A model generated the notes under the pieces. That model was not told the origin of the DNA. It searched no databases and worked only from the letters and a program-made list of their open reading frames with translations. Shown here in pieces: positions 1 to 7,085 of a stretch of 16,333 bases of DNA. The stretch comes from Clostridium sp. CAG:567 (GTDB lineage: Bacteria > Bacillota > Clostridia > TANB77 > CAG-508): the NCBI GenBank assembly GCA_000437855.1, contig FR902166.1:1-16333 (forward strand), in the 5' to 3' direction. A program made the position numbers and the translations under genes. The first letter of the stretch is position 1, and the number at the start of each line of letters is the position of its first letter.

Positions 1-158
1 AAGAGAGTTATAATATAAATAAAGCAATACAAACAGGAGTAGTAAAAGAGGACACAATATATGCAGATTATTTTGCAAAAACTTGTGGATTTAAAAATAA
101 AAAAGAATTATTAAAATATACAAAGGCGGTATTTGAACTAGCTGACAAAGAAAAATAG
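1..158 (+). CDS. C-terminal end of an unrecognised protein (partial)
   Basis: The frame is open from the window edge (first full codon at base 3) to a TAG at 156-158, giving about 51 residues. The tail includes TIYADYFAKTCGFKNKKELL and ends in FELADKEK. I do not recognise the family and see no membrane segment or metal motif in this part. A good terminator follows 45 bases later, which supports a real gene end. The start and any conserved domain lie outside the window. Confidence 0.6.
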   Translation, partial: ESYNINKAIQTGVVKEDTIYADYFAKTCGFKNKKELLKYTKAVFELADKEK

Positions 159-201
159 AAATGATTTTTTCAATCAATTTATATAATAGTTCTATAATTT
201 T

Positions 202-236
202 ATAGAGGCGTCAAAATGTCGCCTCTATATTTTTTG
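202..236 (+). terminator. Rho-independent terminator of the first gene
   Basis: ATAGAGGCG (202-210) pairs perfectly with CGCCTCTAT (220-228) across a 9-base loop, and a T-rich tract follows at 229-235. This is the classic intrinsic terminator form and sits just after the partial gene. Confidence 0.85.
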
Positions 237-238
237 AG

Positions 239-333
239 TATCCTGCTAAAAGCCACGCTTTTAGGCTCTTATTGGGATTCGTGGCGACTCCCTGTTCCTG
301 CAAAATTATCCAATGGATAATTTTGACAGGATA
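239..333. repeat. 95-bp intergenic palindromic element with terminal inverted repeats
   Basis: The stretch starts with TATCCTG (239-245) and ends with its exact complement CAGGATA (327-333). Inside are two strong hairpins: CTAAAAGC/GCTTTTAG (246-253 with 257-264) and AAAATTATCC/GGATAATTTT (302-311 with 315-324, 3-base loop). GCCACG (252-257) can also pair with CGTGGC (280-285). It is visibly richer in G and C than its surroundings and has no useful ORF. This resembles a MITE or REP-like repeat, but only one copy lies in the window, so repeat status is inferred from structure. Its right end contains the TTGACA box of the promoter for the next gene. Confidence 0.5.
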
Positions 334-352
334 AATGAGTTTGTGGTATTAT
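323..352 (+). promoter_or_regulatory. Probable sigma-A promoter for the ATPase gene
   Basis: TTGACA at 323-328 and TATTAT at 347-352 are separated by 18 bases, with a TGG extended -10 just before the -10 box. The predicted RNA start is near 359, about 105 bases before the ATPase start and about 37 before the small ORF at 396. The -35 box lies inside the right end of the 95-bp element. Confidence 0.6.
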
Positions 353-395
353 ATGAATTAGAAAAATAGAAATTTGTTGAAATGAAGGATTGATT

Positions 396-461
396 ATGAA
401 AAAAATAAAAACAGGAATATTATTAATTATATTAGGAAACTTATTATATAAAGAGGTGTAA
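396..461 (+). CDS. Possible 21-residue hydrophobic leader peptide
   Basis: ATG at 396 follows an AAGGAT ribosome-site-like sequence at 385-390. The ORF runs 21 codons to a TAA at 459-461, two bases before the ATPase start. The peptide has a basic start (MKKIKTG) and then a run of Ile, Leu and Gly (ILLIILGNLLY), like one short membrane segment. The ribosome site of the ATPase gene lies inside its last codons, so translation of the two could be coupled. It could be a leader peptide, a small membrane protein, or the truncated start of a lost gene. Coding is not proven. Confidence 0.35.
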   Translation: MKKIKTGILLIILGNLLYKEV

Positions 462-463
462 AT

Positions 464-3071
464 ATGAGTGATTCAAAAGAAAATGTTGATGTATTAAAAA
501 TGTATGGAGAAGACAGTACTACACAAAGAGATGAATTTTTAAAAAAGCATAACTTAAATGAAAAGGGGCTTACTAGTAAACAAGCTGAAATTAATATTAA
601 AAAATTTGGTCTTAACGAAACAAAAAAGGCTAAACCTAAGAAGTGGTATAATTATTTACTACAAAGTTTAATAACACCTTTTAACTGCATTTTAATTGGT
701 ATTTCAATTATCTTAATATATACAGATATATATTTAGCAATAGAACCAAGCTATGCAAATATAATAGTCATAGCAATTTTAGTTACTGCAAGTACTTTAT
801 TAGATTTTTTTGAGTCATATAGATCTAATAAGGCAGCAGAAAAATTAAGGGAAATAGTTGAAACAACTACTACAGTTATTAGAGATAACAAAGAAATAAA
901 TATACCAGTTAAAAATGTAACCTTAGGAGACATTGTTTTATTGTCTGCTGGAAGTATTATACCAGCTGATTTAAGAATAATCGAATCAAAAGACCTATAT
1001 GTAGGACAGGCTTCATTAACTGGAGAATCTGATAATATAAAGAAAACCGTTGAATTAGAAAACAATCAAGAAGAATTAGACAGTATATCGGATTTTGATA
1101 ATATCTGTTTTATGGGTACAAATGTTGTATCTGGTTCAGCAAAAGGTGTTGTAATAAAAATTGGAGATTCAACATATTTTGGGGAAATAGCAAATACCGT
1201 AACTTCTGGAAAGGAAAAAACAGCATTTCAAAAAGGAATTGAAAGTATAAGTAAATTATTAATTAGAATTATGATTTTTATGATTCCAATAGTATTTTTA
1301 ATAAATGTGGAAAAACATGATATTATTCTAGCATTTACTTTTGCTGTTGCAATAGCCATTTGCATAACACCACTATTGCTACCTGTTATTTTATCTTCAA
1401 GTTTATCTAAAGGTGCTGTAAGAATGTCAAAAAAGAAGACTATTGTTAAGAAGCTAGATTCAATTCAGAACTTTGGAGCAATGAACATATTCTGCACAGA
1501 TAAGACGGGAACATTAACAGAAGACAAGATTGTTCTAGAAAAATACTTAAATGTAAATGGAGAAGAAGACTCCAACATTTTAAAATATGCCTTTTTAAAT
1601 GCCTATTTGCAAACAGGACTAAAAAGCAATATAGACGAGGCAGTAGTAGCTAAAGCTAAAACTGTTGGAATTGAAAATAGTTTAAAAAAATATAAAAAAA
1701 TAGATGAGATTCCTTTTGACTTTTCTCGTAGGTGTTTATCTGTAGCAGTAGAAACTGATAATAAAGATGAATTAATAACAAAAGGTGCTGTTGAAGAAAT
1801 TCTAAATATTTGTACAACATTTGAATATAAGGGACAAACGGAAAAGCTTACAAATGAAAAAATAGAAAACATGAGAAAAATTTGTAAAAACTTAAATGAG
1901 GAAGGCTTTAGGGTTGTTGCCATTTGTAAAAAAATTATAACTAATAATAAAAAAGATTTTAATAGTACTGATGAAAAAGACATGACTTTACTAGGTTTTA
2001 TTGGTTTTCTTGATCCACCAAAAGAAAGTGCAAAAGAAGCAATAGAAGGTTTAAACAATGCTGGAATAAGAGTTATGGTTCTTACAGGTGATAATGTTGA
2101 AGTTACAAGATGCGTTTGCAATAAATCAGGGATAAATTCAAAAGAAATCGTAACTGGAAATAAAATAGATACATTATCAGATGTAGCACTATCAAGATTA
2201 TTAAAAAGAAATAATATATTTGCGAAACTTTCTCCAATACAAAAAGCAAGGATTGTTAGAGTTTTAAAACAAAATGGAAATGTTGTAGGATATATGGGAG
2301 ATGGAATAAACGATAGTCCAGCGTTAACAAATTCCGATGTTGGAATTTCTGTTGATACTGCAGTTGATATAGCAAAAGAAACTGCAGATATTATATTACT
2401 TGAAAAAGACCTTAATGTACTATTAGATGGTGTAATGGAACGGAAGAAAAACATATGTAAATTTAATGAAATATATAAAAATGGCAACAAGCTTCAACTT
2501 TGGGGAAGTAGTTTCAGTAATTATTGCAAGCATTGTACTACCATTTTTACCTGAAACACCAATTCAACTATTAGTAGAAGGATTATTATATGACTTTGGT
2601 CAAATGACAATTCCGTTTGACAATGTAGATAATGAATTGATTAGAAAGCCAAAAAAATTAAATATAAAAAGCTTAAAAAGTTTTATGTTTTTTATGGGTC
2701 CTGTAAGTTCACTATTTGATATAGTTGTATTTTTACTATTATGGTTTGTTTTCACAGTTAGAGATGTTACACACTTTCAAACAATATGGTTCACTTACAG
2801 TATAGTATCAAATTTAATAGGAATGCACATTATAAGAACGGCAAAAACACCATTTATACAAAGTAATGCACATAAGGCTGTTTATATATCTTCAATTCTG
2901 TTAATTATAATAGGAATTTTAGTACCATTTACGCCTCTAGGAACTGCGATAGGCTTAGCACCAATTGCATTAAAATATATTTTCATGATATTTGGAGTCA
3001 CATTCTTATATTGTATTGTAGCAAGTTATGCAAAGAAAATTTATATAAAGAAATATAAGGAATGGATATAG
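464..3071 (+). pseudogene. mgtA: MgtA-type P-type ATPase (Mg2+ import), split by a single-base frameshift
   Basis: Two overlapping frames (464-2554 and 2466-3071) together encode one magnesium-transporting P-type ATPase, which imports Mg2+ across the membrane using ATP. Seen in the first frame: a cation-ATPase N-terminal region, the first membrane pair (about residues 65-120), the actuator motif TGES at 186-189, the phosphorylated Asp in DKTGTLT (D346), and the hinge motif MGDGIND at 611-617. The second frame carries the C-terminal membrane helices with the MgtA-like FLPETPIQLLVEGLLYDFGQ segment. Removing C2441 joins the frames exactly as VMEGRKTYVNLMKYIKM, matching the family pattern EGRRTFANMLKYIKM, and gives 868 residues, near the usual size of about 900. 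As read, the first product lacks the last membrane domain and is probably non-functional. The ribosome site is AAAGAGGTG (449-457). The cause may be a real mutation or a sequence error. Confidence 0.9.
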
Positions 3072-3239
3072 AAATAATAGAAGATAAGAGATGATTCGAA
3101 TGAATCAATTAAAAATAGGAACATTTCATTTTAGCTATTGAATTTGTAGTACGATTTTTGACAAGGATAGGTAAAAAATAATTGCAAATTACACAATTTA
3201 GTAATTAATTGGAAAAATAGTAAGTTGTAGGGGAGATAA

Positions 3240-3776
3240 AGTAATAGAGAAAATAAAAAATATATTCCAATAATTATATTATTAGATATAATTATTTACA
3301 CATTAATAATTGTTACTTTATACTTAATATTATATTTCTGTAAATTAATGTTTAGAGAATGGATATATATAATATCTGCAATAATAATTATGTTTGGTTT
3401 TATTGTTGGAATAATACAATTGCTTTTAAAGATTAAGAAAAAAATTGTAAAGATTATTCTAATAAGCACATTTATTATGTTATTTTTAATATCAACTTCA
3501 ATAATTTATTTTTTTGGAGCATTTGGCTATACCCCTGAACATGTTGTCGAAAAGGATGGGCAAAAGTTTGTTGCATATGTGAGTGGATTTAAGAGAACTT
3601 ATGTGAATTACTAGGATTATAAAAATATATTTGTAGTTGAAAATCAGAAAAGAATAGAAGAATATTATGGCAAGGGTGGATTTGATACAATAGAAAATAA
3701 ATATGGATATGAATATAATGTTGAAAGGACAACATACTACGATGAAAAGGGAGAGATTATATCTATAAATGAATAG
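3240..3776 (+). pseudogene. Small membrane protein gene broken by an in-frame TAG
   Basis: One frame stays open from 3240 to 3611, meets TAG at 3612-3614, then continues with plausible coding sequence for 53 codons to a second TAG at 3774-3776. The first part is very hydrophobic, with about three likely membrane segments (one before M3348, two after it). The part after the TAG is polar and Tyr/Glu-rich (DYKNIFVVENQKRIEEYYG...). The only in-frame ATG, at 3348, has no ribosome site. A purine-rich GGGGAG at 3230-3235 precedes a spot where a start may have been lost, possibly with an A-tract slip near 3255-3260. A shorter reading, 3348-3614, would give 88 residues. TAG ends neighbouring genes, so recoding is unlikely. 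Family not recognised. Confidence 0.55.
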
Positions 3777-3825
3777 ATAAATTACAAGGTGTATTTTTAA
3801 TTTTATTCGAACATCAAAAAAAATA

Positions 3826-3854
3826 TTGACTTTAATTCAATAATGTGATATTTT
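3826..3854 (+). promoter_or_regulatory. Probable promoter of rubrerythrin 1
   Basis: TTGACT (3826-3831) and TATTTT (3849-3854) are 17 bases apart, about 30 bases before the ribosome site of the rubrerythrin gene. The -10 box is a weak match. The spacer holds an imperfect dyad (ATTGA ... TCAAT, 3825-3841) that could bind a regulator, but it is not a clear PerR box. Confidence 0.45.
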
Positions 3855-3886
3855 TCATAGATAAAAAGTATTAGGAGGTAGTAATT

Positions 3887-4426
3887 ATGGAATTAAAAGG
3901 ATCAAAAACAGAGCAAAATTTAATGACGGCTTTTGCCGGAGAATCTCAGGCAAGAAATAAATATACATATTTTGCTAGTAAAGCAAAAAAAGAAGGATAT
4001 GAACAAATAGCTGCAATTTTCCAAGAAACAGCTGATAATGAAAAAGAACATGCAAAAATGTGGTTTAAATTATTAAATGGTGGAGAAATTGGAACAACAG
4101 CTGAGAACTTAAAAGCTGCTGCTGATGGAGAAAATTATGAATGGACAGATATGTATGCTGAATTTGCTAAAATAGCTAAAGAAGAAGGTTTTGACCATAT
4201 TGCATACTTATTTGAAGAAGTTGGCAAAATTGAAAAAGAACATGAAGAAAGATATTTAAAATTATTAGAAAATGTAAAAGATGGAAAAGTGTTTGAAGCA
4301 GGAGAAGTTAAAATATGGAAATGTAGAAATTGTGGACATATTGTTGTTGGAACAAAAGCTCCAGAAGTTTGCCCTGTATGTAGCCATCCAAAAGCATATT
4401 TCGAAATTAAAGCTGAAAATTATTAA
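3887..4426 (+). CDS. rbr: Rubrerythrin 1 (peroxide reductase)
   Basis: A cytoplasmic non-heme iron protein that reduces hydrogen peroxide to water with electrons from rubredoxin. The first 130 residues form the ferritin-like four-helix diiron domain: GESQARNKY with E19, ENEKEH-like DNEKEH with E52/H55, GENYEWTDMY with E82/E85, and IEKEHEERY with E116/H119. The tail is a rubredoxin-like Fe(Cys)4 domain with C146, C149, C162 and C165 (CRNCGH ... CPVCSHP). At 179 residues it is slightly shorter than the 191-residue Desulfovibrio protein, as is usual in clostridia. Start chosen from AGGAGGT 7 bases upstream. It heads the oxygen-defence run and has a close paralogue at 7086; about 29 of 179 residues differ by hand count. 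Confidence 0.95.
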   Translation: MELKGSKTEQNLMTAFAGESQARNKYTYFASKAKKEGYEQIAAIFQETADNEKEHAKMWFKLLNGGEIGTTAENLKAAADGENYEWTDMYAEFAKIAKEEGFDHIAYLFEEVGKIEKEHEERYLKLLENVKDGKVFEAGEVKIWKCRNCGHIVVGTKAPEVCPVCSHPKAYFEIKAENY

Positions 4427-4478
4427 AATATAGGAAAACTATTCTTATGAGAAATATAAATTAATATGGAGGGAATTT

Positions 4479-4859
4479 ATGAAAAAAGAATTAGTAATAA
4501 AAAGATGTTCTAAATGTCAAGCTTTAGTTGAAGTCATAAAAGATTGTACTAGTGATAATTGTAGTATTAAATGTTGCGGTGAAGAAATGATAGAATTAGC
4601 TCCAAATAGTGTAGATGCATCTTTTGAAAAACATGTACCAAACTATGAAGTAATAGATAATCATATAATCGTAAAGGTTAACCATGTTATGGAGGAAGAT
4701 CATTTTATAGAATGGATTGCAATGTTAGCAAATAATAAAATTATAAAGAAATTTTTATTGCCAGGTGAAGAAGCCTGTGTAATATTTCCATATGTTAAAG
4801 GAAGTAAAATTTATTCTTTTTGTAATAAACATGGACTTTGGTCAAAAGAAGTTGAATAA
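4479..4859 (+). CDS. dfx: Desulfoferrodoxin (2Fe superoxide reductase)
   Basis: Reduces superoxide to hydrogen peroxide in the cytoplasm without making oxygen, using electrons usually from rubredoxin. The N-terminal desulforedoxin domain has the Fe(Cys)4 set C10, C13, C32 and C33 (the CxxC ... CC pattern), so this is the two-iron class. The C-terminal active site has the expected ligands H52 (in FEKHVP), H69, H75, C115 and H118, with E50/K51 of the EKH motif present. The 126-residue length is normal. A GGAGGG ribosome site (4469-4474) precedes the ATG. It lies 52 bases after rubrerythrin 1 with no terminator between, so the two are probably co-transcribed and the peroxide product passes to rubrerythrin. 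Confidence 0.95.
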   Translation: MKKELVIKRCSKCQALVEVIKDCTSDNCSIKCCGEEMIELAPNSVDASFEKHVPNYEVIDNHIIVKVNHVMEEDHFIEWIAMLANNKIIKKFLLPGEEACVIFPYVKGSKIYSFCNKHGLWSKEVE

Positions 4860-4918
4860 ATATAGATAAATTAAACTTTTGGTGTGAGATTTATTACATA
4901 GAAAGGACTGTGATAAAA

Positions 4919-6092
4919 GTGAAAGATATTATCATTTCTGATGATATAATATATATCGGAGCAGATGATAAAGATATTGAATTATTTGAGAATCAATATA
5001 ATGTGCCAAATGGAGTAGCATATAATTCATACATAATAATTGATAAAAAAATTGCAATAAATAATAGATACAATTGATAAAAGAAGAACAAATCAATGGC
5101 TTGAAAATTTAGATAAAGCATTAAATGGCAGAAAAACTGATTATTTAGTTATTTCACATCTGGAACCAGACCATGCTTACAATATAAATACTTTAATGAA
5201 AAAATATCCAGATATAAAGTTAGTTGGAAATTCGAAAACTTTTACCTTTTTACCTCAATTTTTTGATATACAAAATTTAGACTCAAAAAAAATTGAAGTA
5301 AAAGAAGGAGAAATTTTAGACTTAGGAAACCATAAATTAAAATTCATTATGGCACCAATGGTACATTGGCCAGAGGTAATGATGACATATGAGGAAAAAG
5401 AAAAAATATTATTTTCAGCAGATGGATTTGGTAAATTTGGAACATTAGATACCAAAGAGGATTGGGATTGCGAAGCCAGAAGATATTATTTTAATATAGT
5501 TGGGAAATATGGTTTACAAGTACAAACATTATTAAAAAAAGTTATGAATTTAGATATAGAAAAAATTTGTCCTTTACATGGACCAATACTAAATGAAAAC
5601 TTAGTACATTATATTGAAAAATATAATATTTGGAGCAGCTATAAGGCTGAAAGTGATGGTGTGTATATAGCTTGTGCATCAATTCATGGAAATACATATA
5701 GTGCTTGTGAAAAGTTAAAGGAAATCTTAGAAGAAAAAGGCATAAGCAAAGTAGTTTTATCGAATTTATCAAAAGAAGATTGGTCAGAAGCAATAGAAAA
5801 TGCATTTAGATATGGGAAAATTGTATTTGCTTCTTCAACATATAATATGGAAATATTTACTCCAATGAGAAACCTATTATTGAATTTAAAAGAAAAAAAT
5901 TATCAAAATAAGATTGTTGGATTGATCGAAAATGGAACTTGGGCACCAAATTCTGCAAAATGTATGAAAGAGATATTGAACACAATGAAAAATATAGATA
6001 TAATAGAACCAGTAGTTACAATTAAATCCAAACTTTCAGAAGAAAATTGTTTGCAATTATATAAAATGGCAGAAGATTTAATAAAAAAATAA
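4919..6092 (+). pseudogene. fprA: FprA flavodiiron protein, frameshifted by a 4-bp tandem duplication
   Basis: An A-type flavoprotein that reduces oxygen to water (or NO to N2O) with electrons from rubredoxin. From GTG 4919 (GTG 4910 is an in-frame alternative; AAAGG lies at 4902-4906) the frame reads the family start DKDIELFENQYNVPNGVAYN up to KIAI. It then fails because AATA at 5056-5059 is repeated at 5060-5063. Dropping one copy restores KIAIIDTIDKRRTNQWL and a protein of 389 residues, close to the usual ~400. The restored frame has the iron-ligand motif HLEPDH, then MVHWPEVM and CPLHGP, and a flavodoxin domain in the last ~145 residues (ASIHGNTYSA, STYNMEIFTP, ENGTWAP). The longest ATG-started ORF left (5196-6092) lacks HLEPDH and could not bind the diiron site. 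Mutation or sequence error cannot be told apart here. Confidence 0.9.
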
Positions 6093-6108
6093 AAAGGAGG
6101 TGTGTACT

Positions 6109-6246
6109 ATGAAATATAAATGCACAGCCTGTGGATATATTTATGATGATAATGTAGAAGCAGTAAAATTTGAAGATTTACCAGATGATTGGGTTTGTCC
6201 TTTATGTGGTCTTGGAAAAGAATTCTTTGAAAAAATAGAAGAATAA
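6109..6246 (+). CDS. rub: Rubredoxin, short 45-residue form
   Basis: A small cytoplasmic electron carrier with one Fe(Cys)4 centre: C5 and C8 in CTACGY, C30 and C33 in CPLCG, plus the family segment FEDLPDDWVCPLCG. Only 21 residues lie between C8 and C30, against 29 in the Clostridium pasteurianum protein, so the usual loop is missing. A 45-residue rubredoxin of this kind is known from Desulfovibrio desulfuricans. The AAGGAGG ribosome site overlaps the fprA stop and the start is 16 bases after fprA, so it belongs to the same operon. It is the likely electron donor for FprA, rubrerythrin and superoxide reductase. A terminator follows directly. Confidence 0.95.
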   Translation: MKYKCTACGYIYDDNVEAVKFEDLPDDWVCPLCGLGKEFFEKIEE

Positions 6247-6256
6247 GAAATGATTT

Positions 6257-6292
6257 AAGAGTTTAATTTAATAATGAAATTAAACTCTTTTT
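6257..6292 (+). terminator. Terminator of the rbr-dfx-fprA-rubredoxin run
   Basis: AAGAGTTTAATTT (6257-6269) pairs perfectly with AAATTAAACTCTT (6277-6289) across a 7-base loop, and the T run continues to 6292. Confidence 0.9.
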
Positions 6293-6397
6293 ACAATAAA
6301 ATCAGGTAAAACTTATAAATACTTGGATTTTAGATACAAATTACAATAAGTAAATCAAAATACTTTAGCAAATATTACAAAAATTAAATAATAAAAA

Positions 6398-6406
6398 TGT
6401 TATACT
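6398..6406 (+). promoter_or_regulatory. Extended -10 promoter of the AlbA_2 remnant
   Basis: TGT-TATACT at 6398-6406 is an extended -10 box. A possible -35 (TTACAA, 6375-6380) is too far away at 20 bases. The predicted RNA start falls inside the TTGAACGA repeats that follow. Confidence 0.45.
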
Positions 6407-6410
6407 ATGG

Positions 6411-6440
6411 TTGAACGATTGAACGATATTTTGAACGATT
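6411..6440. repeat. Three direct TTGAACGA repeats (iteron or operator-like)
   Basis: TTGAACGA occurs at 6411-6418 and 6419-6426 in direct tandem, and again at 6431-6438 after a 4-base gap. The array lies just after the -10 box and before the ribosome site of the small remnant ORF, where a repressor would block transcription. It is probably an operator for the lost regulator, by inference from position. Confidence 0.6.
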
Positions 6441-6459
6441 AGAAATGGAGGTAAGTAGC

Positions 6460-6543
6460 ATGAATGAGAATGAATCAATAGAATTTAAAGAAAATTATAC
6501 AGAAAAAATATATTATGTAGGAATAAAAAATGGCAGACAATAA
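6460..6543 (+). pseudogene. Remnant of an AlbA_2-domain (Schlafen/RecG-like) regulator
   Basis: ATG 6460 has a perfect GGAGGT site 8 bases upstream and a 27-codon ORF. It begins MNENESIEFKENYTEKIY, the hallmark start of the AlbA_2 putative DNA-binding domain (ESxEFK). It then jumps to YVGIKNGRQ, which looks like the later IYIGI strand of the same domain, and stops at TAA. In intact relatives about 14 residues separate these parts and the protein runs to several hundred residues. I infer an internal deletion plus loss of the whole C-terminal part. Expression signals are still intact, so a 27-residue peptide may be made. Confidence 0.5.
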
Positions 6544-6612
6544 AAATAGTAAGTTATCGCTCAAATTATCTTTCTAATTATAAAAAATTGAGTAATAATA
6601 ATCATAAAGTTA

Positions 6613-6641
6613 TTGACAAACTATATGAAATAATATAAAAT
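6613..6641 (+). promoter_or_regulatory. Promoter of the perR-rbr operon
   Basis: TTGACA at 6613-6618 and TAAAAT at 6636-6641 are 17 bases apart. The predicted RNA start is at about 6648, the first base of the palindrome described next. Confidence 0.65.
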
Positions 6642-6647
6642 AAAACA

Positions 6648-6670
6648 AAATTAGGAATAATTCCTAATTT
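6648..6670. promoter_or_regulatory. Perfect palindrome, likely PerR/Fur-family operator
   Basis: AAATTAGGAAT and ATTCCTAATTT are exact complements around a single central A, 23 bases in all. The core TAGGAAT-A-ATTCCTA has the 7-1-7 layout of the Bacillus PerR box (TTATAATNATTATAA), though the bases differ. It sits just after the -10 box and before a Fur-family gene, which fits autorepression. As RNA it could also fold, but no U-tract follows. Confidence 0.65.
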
Positions 6671-6683
6671 AGAAAGAAGACAC

Positions 6684-7082
6684 ATGAATAACTATTCTAA
6701 GCAAAGAGAAATTATACTAGAAACATTTAAGTATTTAAATCATCCAACAGCGGAACAAATATATGATAAAGTACATCAAGATAATCCAACTATTAGTAAA
6801 AGTACAGTTTATAGAAATTTAAATGTTTTATTGGAAAATAAAACTATCAAGAAAATAAAAGTATTAACTGGACCAGACAAATATGATTATATTGATAAAG
6901 AACATTATCATGTAATATGCAACAAATGTGGAAAAGTTTTTGATTTTATGTATCAGTTTAAGAAGGAAAAACTAAAAGAATTGATCCATAATCAAACGAG
7001 TGTAATTACTAATGTAGACAGTATCATTTTATATGGAATATGTGAAGAATGTAAATCTAAAATAAAGTATGAGGAGGAATAA
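6684..7082 (+). CDS. perR: PerR-type peroxide-sensing repressor (Fur family)
   Basis: A metal-dependent DNA-binding repressor that releases oxidative-stress promoters when peroxide oxidises its His ligands. The N-terminal winged helix holds HPTAEQIYDKV and STVYRNLNVL (residues 20-50). The regulatory-site ligands H20, D68, H74, H76 and D87 line up with Bacillus subtilis PerR H37, D85, H91, H93 and D104 at a constant offset of 17. D68, where Fur proteins have Glu, argues for PerR. The structural zinc site is C79/C82 with C120/C123. The length is 132 residues; the family is usually 135-150. The ribosome site is weak (AGAAAGAAG). Only 3 bases separate it from rubrerythrin 2, so the sensor and a target enzyme are co-transcribed. 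Confidence 0.93.
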   Translation: MNNYSKQREIILETFKYLNHPTAEQIYDKVHQDNPTISKSTVYRNLNVLLENKTIKKIKVLTGPDKYDYIDKEHYHVICNKCGKVFDFMYQFKKEKLKELIHNQTSVITNVDSIILYGICEECKSKIKYEEE

Positions 7083-7085
7083 AAA

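Noticed and set aside
1603..2490. 295-codon minus-strand ORF
   Set aside because: It is antisense to the ATPase gene, has Ser/Phe/Leu-rich shadow composition and no recognisable domain.
3091..3141. 16-codon ORF after the ATPase gene
   Set aside because: Weak ribosome site, no recognisable peptide, and located in a decayed spacer.
3158..3186. TTGACA at 3158 as a promoter
   Set aside because: No acceptable -10 box lies 16-18 bases downstream.
3612..3614. TAG read as an amino acid (code change or pyrrolysine)
   Set aside because: TAG ends other genes in the window (for example at 156-158 and 3069-3071), and no recoding signal was seen.
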